This document shows, piece by piece, positions 45,914 through 54,252 of a DNA stretch of 64,000 nucleotides. Each line of letters begins with the position of its first letter. The stretch's first letter is position 1. The notes under the pieces are model-generated. The model had not been told where the DNA came from. It saw only the letters and a list, made by a program, of their open reading frames with translations, and searched no databases. Source of the stretch: Butyrivibrio sp. AC2005 (GTDB lineage: Bacteria > Bacillota > Clostridia > Lachnospirales > Lachnospiraceae); NCBI RefSeq assembly GCF_000424145.1, contig NZ_KE384137.1:555740-619739 (forward strand), given 5' to 3'. Made by a program: the position numbers and the translations under genes.

Positions 45914-46567
45914 TTATTCTGCCGTATCTGATTCCATATCAATTTCCGTATCAGAATTATTTAAATCTTCCACATCAGAATCATCCAAATATTCATAACT
46001 ATCCGCTGATTCCTCCACTTCCGTCTCAAAGGCACACAGAGGCTCACCTTCCAAAGCATTACCTTCGTACAGTACAACTGTAATATTAGCTGTGTTCAAA
46101 GGAACCTTAAAGAGCAACATGGTCATTAAATATGATCCACTTTCATAATCCAAATCTTCCTTGTAATAAGTTTCATCATCATCTCCAAACTCATCATCAG
46201 GCATGTCCGTATAAGGAGTAAGTATCTTATCTTCACCAAGAAGTTCATTGCCTTCCTCGTCTTTGGCACTGATGATCACGAATCTTTCAGGATTTATAAG
46301 CTTAGTTGCACCTTTTCCAAAATCAGAAAAATCGAAATCAACTTCTATATATTTCTCATTTTCACGAAGATCATACCCCGAACGAAACCAGTCTGCACAA
46401 TGCCTTAAGGACAGGCTCAAATCATCTATTTCCACAAACTCGCTGGTAGTATGTGTCTCATACGATCCTACAGCTTTTATCGTCAAAGGGCATATTGCCA
46501 TTCCAATAAATATCGAAGTCATTAAAGCACCTACGATAGCTTTTGAAATATTACTTGTCTTCTTCAT
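45914..46567 (-). CDS. Acidic exported protein of unknown function
   Basis: 217 residues. It has an N-terminal signal peptide (ISKAIVGALMTSIFIGMAICPL), a strand-rich domain ('DLSLSLRHCADWFRSGYDLRENEKYIEVDFDF') and a very acidic tail (SDVEDLNNSDTEIDMESD). The domain has the look of a DUF4352/immunoglobulin-like extracellular fold, but this is only an impression. GAAAGGAG precedes the ATG. It follows the zinc-ribbon membrane protein by 50 bp and is probably co-transcribed. Confidence 0.65.
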   Translation of the reverse strand: MKKTSNISKAIVGALMTSIFIGMAICPLTIKAVGSYETHTTSEFVEIDDLSLSLRHCADWFRSGYDLRENEKYIEVDFDFSDFGKGATKLINPERFVIISAKDEEGNELLGEDKILTPYTDMPDDEFGDDDETYYKEDLDYESGSYLMTMLLFKVPLNTANITVVLYEGNALEGEPLCAFETEVEESADSYEYLDDSDVEDLNNSDTEIDMESDTAE

Positions 46568-46617
46568 AGACTTCTCCTTTCACATCGATTCAAATCTATA
46601 ATGGAGCGTTCAGGTAT

Positions 46618-48753
46618 TTAATCACTCGGTTTTCCGCACTTTATACAGAACTTTGCAGCCTTTCTATTTTTTGCACCACAGTGCTTACAAATTTTCCAAT
46701 CACCTTCAGTTGAATCATTATGATTCTGCTCACTCCAAGCCTCAGGTGTCTGCATATTCCAGGGTTCTTCCCTCTGTTTCTTCCACTCAGCTGCCTTCTG
46801 TGTGGCCTTATCTGTAGCGTTTTTAATAAATCCAGGCATTCCCAGCTTCCTGCCTGACAGTTTTGCAAACAGGATTACGCCTGCAGATGCTAATATAAAA
46901 AGTATAAGAAGCACTAACAACCATCCCGAAAGCCTTGTAATACTAAGATACGAATAAGCCTCATGTATATTGGTTGCAGACAGATCAATATATTTCTCCG
47001 AATTCTGAAAACTGCGTCTTGTTATGTAATAGATAAGATCAGCTATAAAACCAACAATTGCAAAACTGCAGGTAACTACACCGCCCCTAAACATATTTTG
47101 ATTAAGCGTACGCTTTTTTATCCCGATGAATATAACAAGGAAAGTCGTTATCACCATTGCAACTATGAAAATGAGCGCTACAAGCCACAGCCATTTTCCA
47201 AATCCGCCTGCCTTGCCTTTACTACTACCGTCTCCCAGATCATCAAGATCTGCGTCCACGTCTGTCGGTGCCTGTCCGTCCTTACTATATGTAATTGCAA
47301 ATGCATAGGTAGAAATATTACCAGCTCCGTCAGTAGATTTAATATCAAAATTGTTCAATCCATCAGCCAAATCAAGTTCAAGCGAAAAGCTTCCATCTTC
47401 GTTCTTTTCTGTTTCATTTCCGTTAACCGTAAGTACTGCATCAGCGTCAGTTTTACCTGTAAGCACAATGTTTTTATCATCAGTTACAATACCGTTAAGT
47501 GCTTCATAAATCTTTAATTCAGGTGGTATCACATCGACAGTAACTATCGTATCGTACACGTACCATATATTATCATCAGCCTGATAGCTTATACGCAGCT
47601 GCGCAGATGTATCTCCAACAGGTATAAGATGTTTCCCACCACCATTTAATACAATTTCTTCCTCACGCTTATCATCTATCTTCGTGTAAACAGCCTGATC
47701 TAAAGCATTCTCATAGGAAATTGTGTAATTCGTTGAATTAATAGTGTCACTTTCAGGAAGGTTCATCCAGAATTGACCCTGCCTGCCGGTCAGGTAGACA
47801 GTCTTGGTAAGTGGTGCTGATATTCTTCCGGCATCATTTTGCAGAGTGACTGAGCATTCTACAATCTTTGTACCATCCTTAAGCTGTATATTTGTTACAT
47901 CTCCACCGTCTGATCGTATTACTATTACAGGATCCTGCTCTGCGCCGTCCTCTTTGATATTGATACAATAACTTTTAGCCTCCCAAGGTACATACTCAGA
48001 TATATCAACATCAATCGAATTTGTGATCATATCCACCGTTACCTTGAAGTCCTCAATTGCATCGGGTGCACCATCAGGATTGGTATAGGAAAAAGGATCA
48101 CTGACCAGAGTCTCCATATAACGCATATTATCTCTGTCATAATAGGCAATTATCTGAAAATAATACTTGTCATAAGTATTGACGTCTTTTAAAGGAACCT
48201 CTGTTTCAGTTATCTCTCCCTCATATCCATAGCCTTTTTTGAGGACACGATAATCATCCATGTTTTCATAAGTGCCAATTCTGATCTCGTAATTAAAATT
48301 CCTTCCGTCAGGCTGAGTTACTCTGAATGAAACAGGCAAATTGTTATCTGCATCCATACTGCCGAACTTCAGCGAATCGATGACCATGGGTTCCTCTTCT
48401 GCATAAGCCTGAACAAGCAGTTCGTCATTTGAACCTTTATCGTATATAAGTTTCCACTGTCCTCTCTTGGCATTTTTCACAATAATGAAAACAGTACTTT
48501 CACTCTGCACATATTCTACGTTTGCAGAATTGAGCTGCACTTCATTATCATCAGGATCTTTTAGGGCGAGCTTTATATCGCTCTTTTCATACATCATACT
48601 GATGTAGAATGTTCCGCCCTCCTTATCCATGTAATATACGTTCTTCTCTTTTACTTCAGCACATACATCTATCGAGAAAAGCATAAGAGTACAGCACATT
48701 ACAAATACAATTAAGAACCCTAAGCCTTTTAAACTGATATGATTCTTACTCAT
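46618..48753 (-). CDS. Exported Ig-like multi-pass protein with C-terminal zinc ribbon
   Basis: About 711 residues. After a signal peptide, the extracellular part (~35-520) is built of beta-sandwich domains, including a bacterial Ig-like unit ('TDADAVLTVNGNETEKNEDGSFSLELDLADGLNNF'-type, Big_9-like). About three or four membrane helices follow (~540-645) and the C-terminus is a zinc ribbon, 'CKHCGAKNRKAAKFCIKCG', presumably cytoplasmic. Unknown function; the topology suggests coupling of an outside binding event to an inside partner. GGGGAG lies eight bases before the ATG. It starts 16 bp after the VWA gene. Confidence 0.75.
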   Translation of the reverse strand: MSKNHISLKGLGFLIVFVMCCTLMLFSIDVCAEVKEKNVYYMDKEGGTFYISMMYEKSDIKLALKDPDDNEVQLNSANVEYVQSESTVFIIVKNAKRGQWKLIYDKGSNDELLVQAYAEEEPMVIDSLKFGSMDADNNLPVSFRVTQPDGRNFNYEIRIGTYENMDDYRVLKKGYGYEGEITETEVPLKDVNTYDKYYFQIIAYYDRDNMRYMETLVSDPFSYTNPDGAPDAIEDFKVTVDMITNSIDVDISEYVPWEAKSYCINIKEDGAEQDPVIVIRSDGGDVTNIQLKDGTKIVECSVTLQNDAGRISAPLTKTVYLTGRQGQFWMNLPESDTINSTNYTISYENALDQAVYTKIDDKREEEIVLNGGGKHLIPVGDTSAQLRISYQADDNIWYVYDTIVTVDVIPPELKIYEALNGIVTDDKNIVLTGKTDADAVLTVNGNETEKNEDGSFSLELDLADGLNNFDIKSTDGAGNISTYAFAITYSKDGQAPTDVDADLDDLGDGSSKGKAGGFGKWLWLVALIFIVAMVITTFLVIFIGIKKRTLNQNMFRGGVVTCSFAIVGFIADLIYYITRRSFQNSEKYIDLSATNIHEAYSYLSITRLSGWLLVLLILFILASAGVILFAKLSGRKLGMPGFIKNATDKATQKAAEWKKQREEPWNMQTPEAWSEQNHNDSTEGDWKICKHCGAKNRKAAKFCIKCGKPSD

Positions 48754-48769
48754 AGTCGCATCTCCCCAT

Positions 48770-51700
48770 CTAATCAAAACTTACGTCCGGAAGCCATCCG
48801 GAAAACATAACCTTCATGGCTATTTTTTCCTTGCTGCCATTTTCGCCTTTAAATCCAATATATGGTGTTCCGGTGTAATTATCTTTTAGCAAAAAGCCAT
48901 ACTCAACCGCGCCTTTACACTCTCCACTCCACTTCTTTATAATATCAAGATCAATAGAGCCTTCTCCCGCTCCGCCAATCCTCCATCCGGCTGTAGCCGC
49001 CAATATGCTCCATCCCCACTGTCCTTTGACCTTAAACCTCGGAAACTCGATATTAGGTCCAATAGGTATATCGATACGCATTCCATATACTCCCGGTCTG
49101 TTAGTCCCGAGGACATAGCTTTTATAATCAATCACTCCCATGACAAAATCGATTTTTCCGCACTCTACCTCGCCAAGAAGCTTTATGAGTGAATTTAAAG
49201 CAAACTGTGCATTTCCAAAAGATATGGCCAGTTTTGTTTCTTCAAACTTTACAATGCAGAGGTTATCTCCAAGCCAGCTGGCAGCTCCTGCAGATATTGT
49301 CTTAAGGCTGCCAACACTTATGTCCAATCCTCCGACAAAATTTGCCACCCATAATCTATGCGAAAATTCCCTTACGTCATCCTGTCCGCTTAAGTCATCT
49401 ATTCCCAGCATCATATTGTTAAATCCCACCGGTACTCCACCTATCGGAACATCGAAAGGAATATCTGCATAAACCCTCACTTTATCCAGGTAACCACCCT
49501 TTGCTTCAATCTGGAAGCCCCAATTATTTTTTCCATCATCGCCACTGACATTACCAAATCTCTTAAAAATCGAAGCATTTATAAGTAAGGTACAGTCATA
49601 ATCATCTTTAAATGTATCCCATTTCAGGGCAAACTTCTTTAATCCGTATTCTCCGCCAAACATTTTAAGGCTAAACGTAAGATCTTCTGTGCTCACATCG
49701 CCCGTAGTAAACAAACCACTATTATCAACAAAACCTTCAAACTTCACACTGAATTTTAAAGGATTATCTATACCATTCGGATTACTCCTGGTTTTAGTAA
49801 GTCTCTTGAACAGACCACTTACACACGGAAAATTCCAGCAAACTTCTCCCGCCTTAAACTCATATTTATTAGGACGTAATGTATACTCCGGTGCCTGAGC
49901 AATAAATACTCCCGCCTTCCAGGAATCGGCACCTGCCCATCTTACGGTTTCAACCTTATATTTATCAAAATCTTTCAGGTTAACCTCATCGTTATAAAGC
50001 GTGTACCTATCCCAGTTTCCGACATTAGTTTTATTTCCAAGCAGCATCATAAGTCCAAGGAGTGGCCTTGAGCTCAGGATATAGCTCCCTGCTGTACTTG
50101 TCATAGTCACTTTATTATCCTTAATATCACCCTCAATAACTACATCACCGTTAAAGTACAGGAAACCGTTCATTCTTACATCGCCGGTAATGGTGACCTT
50201 TTCATGCTCCTCATCCCTGATGACACGATTTCCGAAGAAGCAGTAAGCACCATATCTGAATACCTGCTCGCAGCCATCAAAAATCTCAATCTTATCCTTG
50301 AAATCTACTCCGTTAACAGCGATAAAAGCTTCATATTCTCCCGGCGGTATTCTGCCCGGAAGCATAACACTGAAGGATTCATCAGACACATAGTTTCCAA
50401 CAAAGGTTTCGATATAAGATTTTCCTTTAAGCGTAACAAAGCAGCTCATGGAGCTTTCAAACCCTTTTCCGCGAATGAAGCCTTCCACATCCTGAACTTC
50501 ACGGTAAATCTTCTTTGTAGAAAAACCTGTGCAGTCAAAAGGAGCATCCTCCGGCTGTTCTTCTACTCCGCTCTCCTCTATGTCATCTTCGTCTCCAAGC
50601 GAATATTCCTTGGTCATGGCATAGCCGTCAGCTTTGTTAGCACAAGTTAATACACGGTGTTTTCTCTTTGTATCAACTGCCTTGAAAGATACAATATAGT
50701 TATTTTCCATCTGAGCATGAATAAAGTCGTAAATATTGTTAAGCTCGGATGCCGAGAATGAATATACAAATCTTCCATTTCCTGCCCTTGCAACTGTCTG
50801 AAGGTAATCTGCATTTACAGAGCTTCCCATACCGACTGTATAAACGACAGTGTGTCCATCGCTTGTAATATCCCGAAGTCTTCTGAGAGTATCTCCGTTA
50901 AAAGAATCATCCTCACCATCAGTCATTACAATCACCACATTAATGGTATCTTCATGTTTTCCAACTTCACTTAAAGCAGCAAATGTTCCTGAAGCAATAT
51001 TCGTTCCTCCTCCCGGATTAAGCATCTCCAAATAAGGGATAACTTCACTGGGACTTCCAAGTATATGTGAATTGAAATCAACTCCATCAGAGAAACCAAT
51101 AACACCTATGCTCTCTTTTTCAGTGAGACTGCGTGCAAGACTCCTTACCGCAGACCGAAGCCTCTTCTCGCTTCCATCCATCGATCCGGATTTATCACAA
51201 ACAGCAAACAGGATTGCCTTGTCATACTTAACTTCCTCGATTGTGTAGTCCTGTATTACTATATTGCAATCATTGATTGCGAGCTGAGGGTTCTCTAAGT
51301 CAATGGGCTCTGATGTCTGCAAATTGAAAGATACTGTAGGAAATTTTGATGTATCAATTTTACCGATATTAAGAGCTGCATTTTCCTTTGCTATGCATGT
51401 CGTGTAAGCAGATGCCAGCTCCTGCGCAGCAGATAACTGCGTAGTCTGATCTGCATCATCCTCTCTCTGAAGCAGTTCTTCAAAGTTTTCAGGATCCTCA
51501 GGATCTAAATATTCTCCCTCTTCCTCCGGCTCAGGTTCTTCCTCTTTTTCCTCTTCATCTTCAACCTTGGGCTCAGCAGGATTAGTATGGGGAACCTTCT
51601 TGTTATATGCCTTATTTAAGGATTCTCCCACATCAGTAAGCTCATTGGGATCACCTGCTCCATACCTGGTTGCACCGATTTCCTGACAAGCGTCACGATA

Positions 51701-52924
51701 ACCGTCATCGCTCGAATATGGATAGGTATCCATACTTTTATCCATGCACTTATCACCCTTTTCAGTATTTCCAAGGGCATAATTTATTGCGGCTTTTCCC
51801 ATGTATAGAGGACTCTGATCCTTAATATCTTCCTTACCGGGTTTTATTCTTTCCTCTATTTCAATCAGAGCAGCATTATCAGAAGCTTTTCCCACATTCT
51901 TTACTTTGTTTTCGTAGCTTCTTAGTTCAACTCCTTCTTTTCTCTTCTTAACCTTTTTCAACGCTTCTTCGCACTGCTTATTAACAGCCTCAACCTCATC
52001 ATCATTTAACGAGGAAAAGCCTTTTGGCAGATCACTTCTCTTCATATGATGATCTATCAGCATCTGACCTACCGCAACAAGTGCCAGCTGTGAACCGGAT
52101 TCATCCGCATACTTTGCCAGAGACTCCCTTTCTCCCAGCATAATAAGAAGGCGCACATAGGCTTCGTCAACCCTGGATATCTTAAAAGCGTCCTTACTAT
52201 TGGCATAGAGATCCGCAAAACTGTCAAGATATCTCTTCAGATAATAGGTATCTGCGCTGTTTTGTTCAATGTAATTATTGTATTCCGTTGCTATAAGGTT
52301 TGCTGCCTCTATAGCTTCAGCAAGCCCCTCAATGTGAGCATCAGCACTTGTTTTTTCAGTAATATCATCTTTTACTGCCTGTGTTATATCCGATACAGGA
52401 TCCAGTGAGCCGTTCAGAACTTTGTTAGCAATGTCTACCTGCTCGCTTGTATACCCATAGTCCACAGGATTAGCATTCTGACTTTGTAAATATTTTATCT
52501 GGGAAGCTAAATTAGAAGCGGTATAGATATCCATAACTTCATTATTCTGAAGTTTAGATAAAAGCGCTGATTCAGTGTCTGTCATTACGGAAGAATTTCC
52601 GGTAGAATCCAGTTTTTCATAAAGAAGCTTAGCTCCAACATAATCCTCTTTTAATACGCAGAGTCGCGCACATAAAAGTGTCCCCTGTGCTGTCTGCCCA
52701 CAGGAAGAATACAGAAAGTCAATGTAGGTATCTGCTGCCGTAAGGTCACCCTCTGCCATAGCCTGCTCAGCGAGATACACATAGTAGTCCTCTGTCGATT
52801 CCTTTGTAGAGCTTGCTACCGATGTACTGCCACGGAAATTGGCCACAGTAAACACACCCAACAGCAAAAGCGTTGTGATAATTATACGCGATAAATGTAT
52901 ACGACTAACTCTCCGCCTTTTCAT
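48770..52924 (-). CDS. Large exported von Willebrand factor A domain protein
   Basis: 1384 residues. An N-terminal membrane anchor or signal (residues ~12-30) precedes a helical, TPR-like region (~40-330), a charged linker with an EEEKEEEPEPEEEGE run, and a VWA domain (~560-760). The VWA metal site is intact: Asp577-x-Ser579-x-Ser581 in 'CDKSGSM', 'NPGGGTNI' and 'VIVMTDGEDD'. A beta-rich region (~850-1050; 'VTITGDVRMNGFLYFNGDVVIEGDI') and a ~330-residue C-terminal domain of unknown type follow. VWA domains bind protein ligands through Mg2+. AAAGGA precedes the ATG. It is the central gene of the cluster and one of the longest in the window. Confidence 0.82.
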   Translation of the reverse strand: MKRRRVSRIHLSRIIITTLLLLGVFTVANFRGSTSVASSTKESTEDYYVYLAEQAMAEGDLTAADTYIDFLYSSCGQTAQGTLLCARLCVLKEDYVGAKLLYEKLDSTGNSSVMTDTESALLSKLQNNEVMDIYTASNLASQIKYLQSQNANPVDYGYTSEQVDIANKVLNGSLDPVSDITQAVKDDITEKTSADAHIEGLAEAIEAANLIATEYNNYIEQNSADTYYLKRYLDSFADLYANSKDAFKISRVDEAYVRLLIMLGERESLAKYADESGSQLALVAVGQMLIDHHMKRSDLPKGFSSLNDDEVEAVNKQCEEALKKVKKRKEGVELRSYENKVKNVGKASDNAALIEIEERIKPGKEDIKDQSPLYMGKAAINYALGNTEKGDKCMDKSMDTYPYSSDDGYRDACQEIGATRYGAGDPNELTDVGESLNKAYNKKVPHTNPAEPKVEDEEEKEEEPEPEEEGEYLDPEDPENFEELLQREDDADQTTQLSAAQELASAYTTCIAKENAALNIGKIDTSKFPTVSFNLQTSEPIDLENPQLAINDCNIVIQDYTIEEVKYDKAILFAVCDKSGSMDGSEKRLRSAVRSLARSLTEKESIGVIGFSDGVDFNSHILGSPSEVIPYLEMLNPGGGTNIASGTFAALSEVGKHEDTINVVIVMTDGEDDSFNGDTLRRLRDITSDGHTVVYTVGMGSSVNADYLQTVARAGNGRFVYSFSASELNNIYDFIHAQMENNYIVSFKAVDTKRKHRVLTCANKADGYAMTKEYSLGDEDDIEESGVEEQPEDAPFDCTGFSTKKIYREVQDVEGFIRGKGFESSMSCFVTLKGKSYIETFVGNYVSDESFSVMLPGRIPPGEYEAFIAVNGVDFKDKIEIFDGCEQVFRYGAYCFFGNRVIRDEEHEKVTITGDVRMNGFLYFNGDVVIEGDIKDNKVTMTSTAGSYILSSRPLLGLMMLLGNKTNVGNWDRYTLYNDEVNLKDFDKYKVETVRWAGADSWKAGVFIAQAPEYTLRPNKYEFKAGEVCWNFPCVSGLFKRLTKTRSNPNGIDNPLKFSVKFEGFVDNSGLFTTGDVSTEDLTFSLKMFGGEYGLKKFALKWDTFKDDYDCTLLINASIFKRFGNVSGDDGKNNWGFQIEAKGGYLDKVRVYADIPFDVPIGGVPVGFNNMMLGIDDLSGQDDVREFSHRLWVANFVGGLDISVGSLKTISAGAASWLGDNLCIVKFEETKLAISFGNAQFALNSLIKLLGEVECGKIDFVMGVIDYKSYVLGTNRPGVYGMRIDIPIGPNIEFPRFKVKGQWGWSILAATAGWRIGGAGEGSIDLDIIKKWSGECKGAVEYGFLLKDNYTGTPYIGFKGENGSKEKIAMKVMFSGWLPDVSFD

Positions 52925-52988
52925 AGGTCATCCTTTCTGCCCCAAAGCAGGCCACAAAAGAATCGACTATTCTAACATTCTGCTATAT

Positions 52989-54224
52989 TTACTTTCTTCT
53001 ATTTCTCTCTTTTACAAGGACATTTATATTCTTTTTCTCTATATCATTAAGTATGCTGTCCTGAATCTTATCGAATTCCCCGGGTTCGTATATTCCTACA
53101 TACCAGGAAGTACTATTAAAATAATTCTGTAATTCCTTATCCTTAAATTTTCTGCCATGCCTTGCATAAATTTCGTTTATGGCAATCCTTAATTCATAGT
53201 CCGACAAAATCTGAGCATCGTAATCTGATAGCAGGCTAGTTGCTGAATACGGAAAAACAAATTCATAAGCTGCCTGATACGCCTGATTTTGCTGTATGGA
53301 ATTATTGTAGCCGCTGTTATAGCCATCATTATAGCCGTCACTATATCCGCTATTGTAATTGTTGTTGTAGTTGTAATTGTTATTGTACTGATCGTTAGTA
53401 TTGTACTGATTATTCGTGTTGTATTGATTATTATTGTACTGGTTATTATTGTTGTACTGGTTATTATTGTTGTACTGGTTATTAGAATTATTTACGTATT
53501 GATCATTGGAATAACCATTATTGGTCTGTGCGCCTGATGGATCATGAGGATCATAATAATAAGAGTTCGGTGTATAGGTGCAGACATGAGTCTGACCGCA
53601 GGCACTTATCCTTACGGTATTCTTATCATCAGAGACCGAAATAAGCATCTGTGTTGTTACATCATCACTGTACTCAGGCCAGGCCATATAGCAGCCATGT
53701 CCCACCGGAGTAAGTGTGCAGGTCATGTAAACTTCACCTGTCTGCATGTATGCAATTTTTACCTTCTGCAATCCATCGGTATTAGTAAGTTTAAAAATCC
53801 AGATGTTACCCTCACCTTCATAGGCTCCTTCATAGGGATTAACATCCCAGGTTCTCTGTGTCTTCGTACTGTCCCAGGCTCCGTCCGAACCACAGTAAAA
53901 TCCATCAGAGGAATAGTTGTCCTTTACAAGGCAGCCATCATATCCTACAAAAAACAGCATATCTCCATCCAGCACCCAGCAGTTTCTGACAAGCTGATTT
54001 GTACGGTCTTTATAGGTCCATACACCATCCTGATTTTTCTCCCAGGTTCCATCACTCATTGCATACATTCGTGGACTGTCAGTGCCATTTTCACCACGGC
54101 TGCTTATGCTCATAACCGTTGACATATCCTGTTTTCCGGTATAAGCATTTGCAGGGAGCATTCCTGTTATCAATATCATGCCTGTCATAAAAAATGATGC
54201 AATAATCTTTCCATAACGTATCAT
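52989..54224 (-). CDS. Exported YARHG-domain protein with Asn-rich linker
   Basis: 411 residues. A Sec signal peptide (cleavage near 'PANAYTG') is followed by a wall-binding-like repeat ('GTWEKNQDGVWTYKDRTNQLVRNCWVLDGD', 'NYSSDGFYCGSDGAWD') and an Asn/Gln/Tyr repeat tract (~235-305). The C-terminal YARHG domain (PF13308) is marked by 'LRIAINEIYARHGRKFKDKELQNYF'. YARHG is an extracellular domain of unknown ligand, common in clostridia. The wall-binding-like module is shared with the next upstream protein (54253). GGAGG precedes the ATG by eight bases. Confidence 0.85.
   Translation of the reverse strand: MIRYGKIIASFFMTGMILITGMLPANAYTGKQDMSTVMSISSRGENGTDSPRMYAMSDGTWEKNQDGVWTYKDRTNQLVRNCWVLDGDMLFFVGYDGCLVKDNYSSDGFYCGSDGAWDSTKTQRTWDVNPYEGAYEGEGNIWIFKLTNTDGLQKVKIAYMQTGEVYMTCTLTPVGHGCYMAWPEYSDDVTTQMLISVSDDKNTVRISACGQTHVCTYTPNSYYYDPHDPSGAQTNNGYSNDQYVNNSNNQYNNNNQYNNNNQYNNNQYNTNNQYNTNDQYNNNYNYNNNYNSGYSDGYNDGYNSGYNNSIQQNQAYQAAYEFVFPYSATSLLSDYDAQILSDYELRIAINEIYARHGRKFKDKELQNYFNSTSWYVGIYEPGEFDKIQDSILNDIEKKNINVLVKERNRRK
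53340..53510 (-). repeat. In-frame Asn/Gln/Tyr-coding tandem repeats
   Basis: Units of 15-18 bp, such as GTTGTACTGGTTATTATT on the plus strand, encode NNQYNN(N) in the YARHG protein. The tract then grades into Tyr/Gly/Asp/Ser repeats (GYSDGYNDGYNSGYNN). Length variation by slippage is likely. Confidence 0.8.
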
Positions 54225-54252
54225 GGTGACTACCTCCGTTTCACAAGAAATC

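Noticed and set aside
53289..53537. Plus-strand 82-residue hydrophobic frame (Ile/Val rich)
   Set aside because: Antisense of the Asn/Gln/Tyr repeat, where AAT/AAC codons give ATT/GTT on the other strand; no ribosome site.
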